This document shows positions 52,598-60,395 of a DNA stretch of 64,000 nucleotides, one piece after another. The translations under genes were made by a program, and so were the position numbers. The notes below the pieces were generated by a model. That model worked only from the letters and a program-made list of their open reading frames with translations, had not been told where the DNA came from and did no database searches. Every line of letters starts with the position of its first letter. Position 1 is the first letter of the stretch. Source of the stretch: JACPUX01 sp964517465 (GTDB lineage: Bacteria; Pseudomonadota; Gammaproteobacteria; Burkholderiales; Casimicrobiaceae); the NCBI GenBank assembly GCA_964517465.1, contig CAZFEK010000008.1, forward strand, positions 27,977 to 91,976, written 5' to 3'.

Positions 52598-53701
52598 GTG
52601 GATTCGTTACACAGGCTGCGCCAAAGGGCTGTGCTTGCGGCACTGTGGTTGAGCGCGCCATGTGCCTGGGCGCAGGCTGTTGAGATTGCGGTGCAGATTG
52701 GGGGCTTGGCGCCCACAGAGCAGCGCCAGTTGCAGGCGCTGATTGCGACGCGGGAGTCGCGAGATGGGGCGCGGCTTTTTACCGACACGGAGGTACGTAC
52801 TGTTCGCACTGTCGTGCCGGCCACGGCAATACCGTTACCCCGAACCGAAATCGAGCAGTTGTCACTGCACATCGACAAGATATTTGGGCCGAGCGCAATG
52901 CCTGTGCTCCGAATCGTGAATAGGGATCGCCCGATATTTACGCTTTGCCTTGGTTGCCCCGACGGGCTCTCTAATACATGCCACAACTCTTCATCGCAAT
53001 TGCTACGCCTCGCGGCGACCACTATGCTGGCAAGGCACCCTCATTTGGCTGAGGCGGTCGGTGGTTTGTATCTCGCGCCAGCCGGTGGGCGGTCGCAGCT
53101 CGCGGGCACGTTTTTTGTGTCGCATGGGCATATCATCACTAACGTGCACGTCTTGCTGAGGCATACGCGACCCGCTGGGCAGCCCGACGTGCGAACGCTC
53201 AAGCCTGGTTTTAACGTGGAGGTTGTCCTTGGCGGTGATGGCATCCACCGGGTGAATTTGCCAGTTGACGCCCTCTGGCGCCGCCATCCGAATCTGGATC
53301 TCATCCTGACTGCATGGCCCGCTGGGGTTGTTGCGCCGACAGGCCTGACGCTCGCGACGGGGCCTCTTGCTATCAATACACCTGTGGCGCTACTGGGTTT
53401 CCCAACAGTGAATACTAACACTGACCGGCGTGAGGACATTGCCACGGCCTTCGGCGATTGTCCGGATACGATCGAGGCCGAGCGGCGCATGGCGATATCA
53501 ATGGGCCGCATTACGTCAGCGTCCGGTGTGGACTTGGAGCACGATGCAAACACCATGGGCAACAGTTCCGGCTCGCCGCTTATCCGCATTTCTGACGGCA
53601 CGCTCGTTGGCGTGCATAGCGGCGACGCCTTATGGTCGGTGCGCAATTCAGCTGTTGCGGCAAGGGCGCTGGTCGAGCTGATGACGGCATTTGCACCGTG
53701 A
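52598..53701 (+). CDS. Secreted trypsin-like serine protease
   Basis: 367-residue protein with a signal peptide (cleavage near AWA-QA, residue 26), a 120-residue N-terminal region with a CLGC pair, then a chymotrypsin-fold domain from about 150. The likely triad is H184 in TNVHV, D234 in NLDLILT, and S324 in GNSSGSPL, the last resembling V8/Trypsin_2-type elbows. GTG 52598 has GGGGAGG seven nt upstream, within the lipoprotein's last codons. It probably acts in the periplasm or on the cell surface beside its lipoprotein partner. Substrate unknown. Confidence 0.82.
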   Translation: MDSLHRLRQRAVLAALWLSAPCAWAQAVEIAVQIGGLAPTEQRQLQALIATRESRDGARLFTDTEVRTVRTVVPATAIPLPRTEIEQLSLHIDKIFGPSAMPVLRIVNRDRPIFTLCLGCPDGLSNTCHNSSSQLLRLAATTMLARHPHLAEAVGGLYLAPAGGRSQLAGTFFVSHGHIITNVHVLLRHTRPAGQPDVRTLKPGFNVEVVLGGDGIHRVNLPVDALWRRHPNLDLILTAWPAGVVAPTGLTLATGPLAINTPVALLGFPTVNTNTDRREDIATAFGDCPDTIEAERRMAISMGRITSASGVDLEHDANTMGNSSGSPLIRISDGTLVGVHSGDALWSVRNSAVAARALVELMTAFAP

Positions 53702-53781
53702 GTGCCAATTGCTAGCCACGTGGGAAAGCGAATGAAGACCGAAAACGACTCACGCTTTTGCCGAAGGTCCCATGGTGCTTA

Positions 53782-53845
53782 GGCAGCCAAAGGCAGCCAA
53801 AGCCAAAGGCAAAACCAAATCAAAACCAAATCAAAACCAAAGGGG
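53782..53845. repeat. Short tandem repeats, A-rich
   Basis: Two copies of GGCAGCCAAA are followed by two and a half copies of an 11-bp unit AAAACCAAATC. The tract ends in GGGGCCAGGGTCGGACTTTT, a phrase like those near REP-associated transposase scars, but no transposase is present. Other bases between 53702 and 53947 show no gene. Confidence 0.6.
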
Positions 53846-53947
53846 CCAGGGTCGGACTTTTCCCCCGAAGAATCAGAAACATTGGAGCCCAAAACCTCTG
53901 GTCGGATCCTTTGCAACGCCCGGTCATCCGTTCCGGCAGGATTCGCC

Positions 53948-54157
53948 TTAAATACAAAACAATTTCCCGCCCGCGCTTTTCATCGCCGTCGCGAGTTTGG
54001 TGTCAAAGGTCGCCAGCACGGCGCCCGTGCGCAGCGCCAAGTCGAGATAGCTGGCGTCGTAGGACGTTAACCCATGTTCCCGCGCGAGCGCCATGATCTG
54101 ATCTGGGCGAGCACAAAAGGGGCGAGGCTCGAGTTCCAAGCAATTGGATGGCCGCAA
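53948..54157 (-). pseudogene. C-terminal remnant of a PIN-domain (VapC-type) toxin
   Basis: About 60 residues match the C-terminal half of a PIN toxin: MALAREHGLTSYDASYLDLALR and GAVLATFDTKLA with the third and fourth acidic positions. The N-terminal half with the first catalytic Asp and Glu is missing and there is no adjacent antitoxin. It lies 23 bp from the intact vapC gene, whose sequence is different, so this is a separate decayed module. Confidence 0.65.
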
Positions 54158-54180
54158 TCGCGGTCCCAGGTGCGGATTAC

Positions 54181-54609
54181 TCAGCGCAGAAATCCGTTAT
54201 CCAACACAGAGGCGGCACGTCCCTGAGCGCTGAGCCGCTTGACGGCGGTGCGATCAAAGGAAACAGAATCTTCGCCCCCGCGCATGGCTCCCTCGAAGGC
54301 AATCACCCCATCGGCAAAATCGCCGCCCGCGGCGATCATGGCCAGTCCCGCTTCGACCGCCGGGCGGTCCACGGCGACTTTGGGCACATTGATGAGGCGG
54401 CGCAGCGCCTCGGCTGCCTCTTCGGCTGTGAAGCGATAGACGCTACACAATACCCAATAGAACTCGCACAGCGCCGGCAAGGCCACCGCGATGAGATTGG
54501 CGCGGGCCAGAAGCTTCGCCGCGAGCGCCGCTTGGGTCTTGTCGTCGCACACCACGGCGCGCACCAAGACATGGGTGTCCACCGTCACCTTCAGCGCCGC
54601 CCTGCCCAT
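54181..54609 (-). CDS. vapC: PIN-domain toxin (VapC family)
   Basis: 142-residue PIN-domain ribonuclease toxin. Acidic metal ligands are in KVTVDTHVLVRA, ALCEFYW, DFADGVIA and VSFDRTAVK, the four positions expected. The start at ATG 54609 overlaps the antitoxin stop by 19 bp, which is usual for such pairs. RNA target unknown; family toxins cleave tRNA or rRNA. Confidence 0.85.
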   Translation of the reverse strand: MGRAALKVTVDTHVLVRAVVCDDKTQAALAAKLLARANLIAVALPALCEFYWVLCSVYRFTAEEAAEALRRLINVPKVAVDRPAVEAGLAMIAAGGDFADGVIAFEGAMRGGEDSVSFDRTAVKRLSAQGRAASVLDNGFLR

Positions 54610-54842
54610 GCCTTTTCCGTGGCGGCGTTGATTTCGTCGAGCGAAGCGACTTTGGGGCTCTTGCCCGCGAGGCATCCGATGAAATCCTCGATGCGCCCGG
54701 TCGCCGATGCCGCACGCACCAGGCCTTGTCCGTTGGGCAATAGCTCGACCTCGATCTTGTCTCCGGGCTTCAAACCCAAATGACGCAAGATCTCTTGGCG
54801 GAAAGTGACCTGCCCCCGCGCCGAAACGGTCAAGGTCGCCAT
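54591..54842 (-). CDS. vapB: AbrB/SpoVT-type antitoxin (VapB)
   Basis: 83-residue DNA-binding antitoxin. The N-terminal swapped-hairpin AbrB domain (TLTVSARGQVTFRQEILRHL, PGDKIEVELLPNG) is followed by a C-terminal toxin-binding tail (SLDEINAATEKAWAGRR). ATG 54842 has GGAG six nt upstream; the earlier ATG 54875 falls inside the operator palindrome and is rejected. It represses its own promoter and neutralises VapC. Confidence 0.88.
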   Translation of the reverse strand: MATLTVSARGQVTFRQEILRHLGLKPGDKIEVELLPNGQGLVRAASATGRIEDFIGCLAGKSPKVASLDEINAATEKAWAGRR

Positions 54843-54872
54843 CGCTTGCTCCACAATGAGGGTCACGTTGGC

Positions 54873-54901
54873 CAAATAAAGCGTGTTCGCTTTATTGTCA
54901 A
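54873..54901 (-). promoter_or_regulatory. vapBC promoter and palindromic operator
   Basis: On the minus strand TTGACA (rc of 54896-54901) and TATTTG (rc of 54873-54878) are 17 bp apart. The spacer holds inverted repeats AATAAAGCG (54875-54883) and CGCTTTATT (54888-54896) around a 4-nt centre. This is an expected site for VapB/VapBC autorepression. Confidence 0.75.
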
Positions 54902-54968
54902 GTCTACTGCCACAGGGCGCATCGCTTTTTCCCTATGCCAGCGGATCGAAGTTTCAATTCGAGTCTGA

Positions 54969-55409
54969 AACGTTGGATCTCCCGAGTCTGGAACCGGCAA
55001 GGTCTACCGCCTGCCGAGCGAAGCCGAACGGGAATATGCCTGCCGGGCTGCGGGCGATCACCGCTATTGCGGCGGCGACGACGCGCATGCCCTGGCGTGG
55101 CATGGCGAAAACGGCGAGCAGGGCCCGCAAGTGGTGGCCCAAAGGCGACCCAATGCCTGGGGGCTCCATGACATGAGCGGCAATGTATGGGAGTGGGTCG
55201 GCGACTGTTGGAATCAAGACGATGAAGGCGCGCCCGCCGACGGTTCGACTTGGAACTCGGGCCAATGCGCAACACGCGTTCTGCGCGGCGGCTCCTGGGC
55301 CAACGCCAGCGCCTATGCGCGCGCCACGGTTCGTGAACACGATGAAGCCGCCAGCGCCAAGAGGGGTTATGGGTTTCGAGTGCTGCGTGGTCTGCCTTGG
55401 GACCGCTAG
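54969..55409 (+). pseudogene. Remnant of a formylglycine-generating-enzyme-like (SUMF1) domain protein
   Basis: Frame open from 54969 reads GKVYRLPSEAEREYACRAA, NAWGLHDMSGNVWEWVGDC, TRVLRGGSW and GYGFRVLRG, which are the C-terminal two-thirds of an FGE-sulfatase (SUMF1) domain. The N-terminal part is missing and a stop (54966) interrupts the frame just upstream. No start codon with a Shine-Dalgarno lies before the conserved part. A residual short product from 55131 cannot be excluded. The family includes copper-dependent and serine/threonine kinase-linked proteins. Confidence 0.7.
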
Positions 55410-55520
55410 CGCGAAGTGCAGCGAAGGGGCAGCGGTCGAATGGTTTATGGCGGCGACTGCGTCTTGACCCAGGCGCGCCTTCCACGCATCATGGTGCCAA
55501 AACCTGAGAGGGAGCCCCGA

Positions 55521-56156
55521 ATGAAGGCGCACATTGGCTCGCTGGGTCTTACCCTGATCGCGCTGACCGCTTGCGGGCCGGCGGAAATCGAGAACCAAGC
55601 CGGCGCGGTAGGCAAAAACGTAGACCAGCGTGTGGTCGATAAAAGCGGGAATACCTTCGACAACCAACTTGTCGATTCGCAGGTACGGCAGACTTCGGAG
55701 GGTGGCGCCAATGCGTTCACGGTCAACGCCGTCAATTCTCGCGTCGAGCAGCGCAGCGTGGGCAGCGGCAACAGCAGCACGGCGCAGGTGGTCAATACCA
55801 ACGTGCAGCAAACCAATGTGGGTTATGGCAATTCCCAAACCGTCATCGCCACTAACGCCGGTAACGTGAAGCAAAACCAAGTCGGAATCGGCAATCAGCA
55901 GAAACTGGTGATCGGTGGCGCGCCCGGGCAGAAGGTCACGGCGAACAACATCCAGATGAATCAATCGGGGCTGTTCAATCGGCAGGAGATGCGAATCGGC
56001 GGAGTCGCATCGCCGGATGGCCAGAAACGGGAAGTGAAGTCCTCTGGGATCGTGGTCAACCAAAGCGGCTTGCTAAACGAGATGCGCATGAACGTCGGCA
56101 ATCCTCCGGACGACGGGGCTCGGGCAAAGGCTGGTTCGCCGAGCAAGCCGAAGTAG
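55521..56156 (+). CDS. Lipoprotein with curlin-like repeats
   Basis: 211-residue protein with signal peptide and lipobox LTAC (cysteine near residue 18), so it is lipidated. The mature part contains about seven units of 20-22 residues of the type V-x-Q-x-x-V-G-x-G-N-x-x-T, such as VEQRSVGSGNSSTAQVVNTN and VQQTNVGYGNSQTVIATN; two later units read NQSGLFN and NQSGLLN, which fit the curlin Q-x-G-x-x-N pattern. This suggests a beta-solenoid surface protein. GAGAGGGAG precedes the ATG. No csgE/F/G-type secretion gene is in the window. Confidence 0.75.
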   Translation: MKAHIGSLGLTLIALTACGPAEIENQAGAVGKNVDQRVVDKSGNTFDNQLVDSQVRQTSEGGANAFTVNAVNSRVEQRSVGSGNSSTAQVVNTNVQQTNVGYGNSQTVIATNAGNVKQNQVGIGNQQKLVIGGAPGQKVTANNIQMNQSGLFNRQEMRIGGVASPDGQKREVKSSGIVVNQSGLLNEMRMNVGNPPDDGARAKAGSPSKPK

Positions 56157-56332
56157 GCGAATTTCAGCTTGATCCAAGAGTCGTATGCCTGCCCCGATCT
56201 GCAGAGGAAAACTCCGACCCCGCCGTTCGCGCTCCATGTGTCGTGCGTCAAGGCCAAGCCGCCAATCAAACATTTTCCTCAAGCGCGGCGCAAGCCGGCT
56301 GCCCGCTAACGGTTTCCGATGCGCAGCTACGA

Positions 56333-56764
56333 ATGAGTTACGTCCTCAGTATTCGTCGCGCTGAGCATCAACCCCCTTTTGCGCGCGAGGAGTTGGAACG
56401 CTTGGCGCGATCCCATGAGGGCTGGGTGCTCGATCAGGACGTGCTTTCCTGGAGCGATGGCAAGGGAAGAAACATCGAGTTATTCGTTGATTGCCGCGAA
56501 CTTCGCGCGGATCGAATTCCAGCGGACGTTTCCGAGCAGGCGCTTGGTCTTCTCCAAAGCATTGCGAAGGAGTTGGAGGCGCGTGTGATTGGCGAGGAAG
56601 GCGAAGACCTGGCCGAAGACGAGACACCGCCGCGCTCGCGAGGGGCGACCTGGTTTGTCCTGCTTGGCGGGCTGGCAGTAGTCCTTGCAACGCCGTTCGT
56701 GCTGCTGCTGGCGCTGCTGCGCATGCCCGGGGTGCTCTGGAAGGCGAGGAAGATTCTCAAGTGA
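56333..56764 (+). CDS. Unknown protein with C-terminal membrane helix
   Basis: 143-residue protein. The soluble N-terminal part (about 1-100) contains FAREELERLARSHEGW and SWSDGKGRNIELFVDCREL. A single hydrophobic segment, TWFVLLGGLAVVLATPFVLLLALL, near residue 105-128 would anchor it with a short basic tail. ATG 56333 is chosen over the longer frame because the upstream part looks non-coding. Family not recognised. Confidence 0.6.
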   Translation: MSYVLSIRRAEHQPPFAREELERLARSHEGWVLDQDVLSWSDGKGRNIELFVDCRELRADRIPADVSEQALGLLQSIAKELEARVIGEEGEDLAEDETPPRSRGATWFVLLGGLAVVLATPFVLLLALLRMPGVLWKARKILK

Positions 56765-56988
56765 ATTCAAACCGGCAAGTTTCTTCTTGTCTGCTCATTT
56801 GAGCTGCACAGTTCGGGCCAGCGCTTTGGCGCAGTCGAAAGTGCCAGGTGTTTTTGGGAACATGAATGGGGAAGGCGGGGCCATGGTGGAACGACCACCA
56901 AGCCGGCACTCAAGGTCGATGAACCTTACAAGTAAACCGGTGGCGCGTGCTAAGATCGCCCCATTTGATACAACAACGAGGGCGTCGT

Positions 56989-58521
56989 ATGGGAGCGTTT
57001 TTTCGTCGATGGCTTGGAGCTATCGTCTGTGGCGTGTCGGTGCTTTCGCTCGCAGCCCCTGCCGATGCGGCAGAGACGAACTGGCGTGCGATTGCCGAAG
57101 GTGACCTTCAGTTCATCCATGACACCCTGCGCGAAGCGCACCCTGGCTACATAGACCAGAGTGCCGCAGGGGAAGCCTTTCGCGTTTGGCTTGAGGAAGG
57201 GCTGCGGGAATCGCTCAAGTGGGCGCAGCGGGTGCGCAGCCGCAGCGAAGTAGAAGCCGTGTTGCGCTTTTACGGCAGCGGCTTTCGCGATGGCCACCTG
57301 GGCGTCGGCACGGACACGGACCTTGCGCAGAGCGATTGGCGGACGACCGGCTGGCTGGTAGTTTGGCGCAATGGCGGGTATTTCGTTTCGCAGCATCTTC
57401 CCGGCAAGAAAGCGAATCTGCCGCCTATCGGTTCGCGCGTTCTGAGTTGTGACGGACTCGCTCCGGCGAAACTGCTCGAAAGAGATATTGCGCCCTTCTT
57501 CGATCGCCGAGTGGAGCTCGAAAGCGTGGCAGGCCGCTTGGCAAACCTTTTGACCCTGCGTTCGAAAGCTCTTACGCCCTGGGCCAAACCCATGAAACAT
57601 TGCGTGCTGGCTCTGCCGACCAACGAATCTCGCAGCTACCGTTTGCAGTGGCGCAAGCTCGATGCGATGCCAGACGGAGCGAATGAAGGCGCGGAGCGCC
57701 CGACGATGGGCATAGTCGAACTGGGTAAGGGCCGCTTGTGGGTGCACGCCTCAAACTTTATGCTGGACAGCAAGGATCTCGAAGACTACCGGAGCATGCT
57801 CGCGCGACTGCGGGCTTTGCGCGAAGCGCAGCTCGTGGTGTTCGATCTTCGCGGCAATACGGGCGGGGACGCCAGCCTGGGGACGGCGCTCTTGGAAGCT
57901 TCCTTGGGTGCAGACGCTGTGGCGCATTACCTTCAGCGGAGCGCTCAGGGACGGGCCTATGCGGAGTACCGGGTCAGCCCGGTCGCACTCAAGGTGTTTT
58001 CCGAGCAATATATCCCGATGATTAAGCAACTCCATGGCGAGAAGAGCGACCGCTACACAGAGATAAGCCACCAGCGCGACCGAATGCAAGATGCTCTGGC
58101 GCAGGGTAAGGCGTGGCTGCGGCAATCATGGGTCGAGCCACAGCGAGAATCAGAACGCCCCGAGCCCAAGCTCACTGGACCGCGCTTGGTCGTCGTGACC
58201 GACGCCCATTGTGCTAGCGCCTGTCTCGACTTCGTCGACACTGCGAAGGCTTTGCCGGGAATCAGGCACCTCGGCAGGTCGACCAGTGCGGATACCGTCT
58301 TTCTCGAAAACGGATTCGCGCGCCTGCCCAGCGGCGTGGGAAGGCTGTACTTTCCCTTCAAAATCTGGCGCGAGCGCCAGCGCGGCAACAACGAACCCTA
58401 TGTGCCCGACGAGGTGTTTCCCGGCGATATCGGCGATACCGCTGCGGTTCGGAAGTGGGTGCTCGAACGCATGGGTGAGCGCACCGGTATGCCAGACACC
58501 GCCACCGGGGCCTCGCGGTAG
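56989..58521 (+). CDS. S41-like peptidase family protein (exported)
   Basis: 510-residue protein with a signal peptide (ending ADA-AET). The C-terminal half has crotonase-like S41 blocks: LVVFDLRGNTGGD near 285-297 and VVVTDAHCASACLDF with the candidate nucleophile S410. The usual tail-specific protease lysine dyad is not evident after it (STSADTVFLENGFARLPSG), so activity or dyad partner is uncertain. The N-terminal half (about 30-250) with SGFRDGHLGVG resembles the S41 cap region. ATG 56989 is preferred over ATG 56947, which gives an unlikely basic leader. Confidence 0.78.
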   Translation: MGAFFRRWLGAIVCGVSVLSLAAPADAAETNWRAIAEGDLQFIHDTLREAHPGYIDQSAAGEAFRVWLEEGLRESLKWAQRVRSRSEVEAVLRFYGSGFRDGHLGVGTDTDLAQSDWRTTGWLVVWRNGGYFVSQHLPGKKANLPPIGSRVLSCDGLAPAKLLERDIAPFFDRRVELESVAGRLANLLTLRSKALTPWAKPMKHCVLALPTNESRSYRLQWRKLDAMPDGANEGAERPTMGIVELGKGRLWVHASNFMLDSKDLEDYRSMLARLRALREAQLVVFDLRGNTGGDASLGTALLEASLGADAVAHYLQRSAQGRAYAEYRVSPVALKVFSEQYIPMIKQLHGEKSDRYTEISHQRDRMQDALAQGKAWLRQSWVEPQRESERPEPKLTGPRLVVVTDAHCASACLDFVDTAKALPGIRHLGRSTSADTVFLENGFARLPSGVGRLYFPFKIWRERQRGNNEPYVPDEVFPGDIGDTAAVRKWVLERMGERTGMPDTATGASR

Positions 58522-58925
58522 TCGGCGCCCCTGGCCGCGAAGAGGTTGGATCTCATGGCCGGCACAACATTCGCGGGCAAGCCCGCTCCTACAAAAACCT
58601 TGGCGCGGATGGATAGGAGCGGCCCTGGCCGCGAAGGGGTTAGATCTCATGGCCGGCACAACATTCGCGGGCAAGCCCAATCCTACAAAAACCTTGGCGC
58701 GGATGGGTAGGAGCGGCCTTGGCCGCGAAGGGGTTGGATCTCATGGCCGGCACAACATTCGCGGGCAAGCCCGCTCCTACAAAAACNNNNNNNNNNNNNN
58801 NNNNNNNNNNNNNNNNNNNNNNNNNNNNNNNNNNNNNNNNNNNNNNNNNNNNNNNNNNNNNNNNNNNNNNNNNNNNNNNNNNNNNNCTTGGCGCGGAGGG
58901 GTAGGAGCGGCCTTGGCCGCGAAGG
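58522..58925. repeat. BIME-type array of paired inverted REP elements, period 94 bp, with scaffold gap
   Basis: Unit landmarks at 58547, 58641 and 58735 are spaced by exactly 94 bp. Each unit has a REP in each direction: TAGGAGCGGCCTTGGCCGCG and TTCGCGGGCAAGCCCGCTCC, both with perfect palindromic cores and sharing GGAGCGG/CCGCGAA. A half-unit continues after the gap (58887-58925). The copy number is therefore unknown. No REP-associated transposase was found in the window. Downstream to 59096 I see no gene. Confidence 0.9.
58787..58886. other. Assembly gap (100 N)
   Basis: Exactly 100 ambiguous bases sit within the BIME array. A round number indicates a scaffold gap of unknown true size, most likely from collapsed tandem repeats. 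Confidence 0.97.
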
Positions 58926-59096
58926 GGGATGATTTCATCGCCACATGGGTCTGGGTCGGATACCGCCCGGAAGGCAGAAGATGTTCGAACCTGGAATCTA
59001 CGGTACGGTATGCAGGCCCTGCCAACGTGCGCAAGCAGGTTGGTGGGGTGTTCGTGATGGTGCCCCCGATTCACTCGATGATGGGGAGGCCCGGAC

Positions 59097-59146
59097 TTGA
59101 CTTCCCCCTGGCGTATTCTGTAGTGTGCATGTGCTGACCATGCACA
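59097..59146 (+). promoter_or_regulatory. Promoter and palindromic operator of the RHH/coiled-coil pair
   Basis: TTGACT (59097-59102) and TGTAGT (59119-59124) are 16 bp apart. TGTGCATG (59124-59131) and CATGCACA (59139-59146) form a perfect 8-bp inverted repeat with a 7-nt centre, covering the expected transcript start and ending 13 bp before the ATG. It is a good candidate for an autoregulatory site for the DNA-binding protein encoded next. Confidence 0.65.
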
Positions 59147-59159
59147 TGAGGGCATATCG

Positions 59160-59438
59160 ATGGCTACCGCTACCGAACGAATCCCGGTTCTTGTGACTGC
59201 GCGCGAAAAGGCCTTGATCGCCAAAAAGGCCCAGGACGCCCGCCTGTCTATGGGCGAGTTTCTTCGCCGCGCCGCGTCTTCGTTCCGTCCGAACGAAGAC
59301 GAGAAGATGATCGAGGGCCTGATCGACCAGATGCAGAAGACCACGGCCCAGGCCAGCGCCGCGATCGATGAGGCTTTGGCGTTCGTCGACGCCTCGAATG
59401 CGCGCATCGTCGCCATGGAGAAGAAGCGGGCGCGCTGA
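59160..59438 (+). CDS. Small probable ribbon-helix-helix DNA-binding protein
   Basis: 92-residue protein. RIPVLVTAREKALIAKKAQDARLSMGEFLRRAA matches a MetJ/Arc or MobC-like ribbon-helix-helix: a short beta-strand followed by two helices (the split is shown here for reading; the strand is residues 8-12). The C-terminal half (DEKMIEGLIDQMQKTT, then helices) is probably for oligomerisation. It sits downstream of a palindromic operator and overlaps the next gene (TGATG), so both are translated together. Mobilisation accessory factor or transcription regulator are both possible. Confidence 0.65.
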   Translation: MATATERIPVLVTAREKALIAKKAQDARLSMGEFLRRAASSFRPNEDEKMIEGLIDQMQKTTAQASAAIDEALAFVDASNARIVAMEKKRAR

Positions 59439-59650
59439 TGGGCATCACCGACAAAATGTGGGATGCGATCACGACCGTCATCAAGATGAACGACAAGGTG
59501 GAGCGCATGGCAGGCACCGTCAAGTCGCAGCAGCAGAAGATCGAGAATCTGACCGAACGGGTCATTCGCTTGGAAACCGCGCTGGAGATTGCCCTGTCAC
59601 GGCCCCTGGTCGGCCCTAGCCCCCGCAAGCAACTGCAACACAAAGATTGA
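59438..59650 (+). CDS. Small coiled-coil protein
   Basis: 70-residue protein with a heptad-rich centre (TVKSQQQKIENLTERVIRL) that should form a coiled coil. It begins on the last base of the upstream stop codon. No known domain, and no toxin-like motif; it could be a partner or stabiliser of the upstream regulator. In 59651-59900 I see no supported gene, only a frame with a protein-like aromatic-rich stretch lacking a start. Confidence 0.55.
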   Translation: MGITDKMWDAITTVIKMNDKVERMAGTVKSQQQKIENLTERVIRLETALEIALSRPLVGPSPRKQLQHKD

Positions 59651-59900
59651 CTGGCGAAGATGCTATCTCCCGTCCTAGCTGATAGGGATTGCGCGAGCTC
59701 GCGTTCGAGAGAAACCATCCTCAAACAGCACCCAGGTCCGGCTTTTCGACTCCTTGTTCGAAGCGGGAAAGTGGAACGGCTTTTTCGCGGATTGGTGCAC
59801 GACGCGCGTGCGTTACTGGCGCGCGATCGGGTGTACCTTACGCGCTTGAGCGCGCTCACGCGGTTTCAGCTTCCTCGCCTACTCGTGTTTTTAGCCTGCC

Positions 59901-60395
59901 ATGTCCCTACGTTACCGCTTCACCTTCGAGCCTGACTGGCGTGCAGCGCCTATGGCCTTTTGGGTTCATGTCCCCACCGGCGCGGTTCCCGGTGAATGCG
60001 AGCCCGCGGCGCCGCCCAAGATTCCCCGGCAGGGTTATGCCTTCCTCCGTTGCGAATTCCGGGAACATGAATTGGTATTTAGCTCGCCGGCCCAGCTGGC
60101 CCATTTCATCGACGTGCTCGCAAGGAAGCCGCTGCCGACATCGCGGCAACTGTCGGCGGCGCGGGGAAGCACGGTGGGGCCGAACGGCCATTGGCTCAGC
60201 CGCTTGCCGGCCGATTTGAAGTCACCCCGAACGAGGGAAATCCTGGTCCGCGATCTTGAAGCACTTTGTCAGCGCTTGCTTCTGGAGCGCCCCTGCGCCG
60301 AACATCCCCTGCCCAGCGCATGGCCCGTATCGGTGGAGCAAGGGGCCGGCGGGGCGGTTTCCTCGAAAATCCAGCGTTCAGAAAGGCGATCATGA
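59901..60395 (+). CDS. Conserved protein of unknown function
   Basis: 164-residue cytoplasmic protein. MSLRYRFTFEPDWRAAPMAF and IPRQGYAFLRCEF, then FSSPAQLAHFIDVL and GPNGHWLSRLPADLK, form a strongly conserved pattern known in Pseudomonas and related proteobacteria as a hypothetical protein. The C-terminal 40 residues (GAGGAVSSKIQRSERRS) look unconserved. The stop overlaps the next gene's start (ATGA). No function known. Confidence 0.78.
   Translation: MSLRYRFTFEPDWRAAPMAFWVHVPTGAVPGECEPAAPPKIPRQGYAFLRCEFREHELVFSSPAQLAHFIDVLARKPLPTSRQLSAARGSTVGPNGHWLSRLPADLKSPRTREILVRDLEALCQRLLLERPCAEHPLPSAWPVSVEQGAGGAVSSKIQRSERRS

Noticed and set aside
58522..58925. Array as a CRISPR
   Set aside because: Repeat and spacer are not separated: the whole 94-bp unit is repeated, with REP palindromes and no unique spacers. 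There are no cas genes.
59690..59816. Possible gene remnant with an aromatic-rich stretch (QVRLFDSLFEAGKWNGFF)
   Set aside because: It lacks a start codon and the frame is short. It looks protein-like, so I note it, but cannot support a gene.
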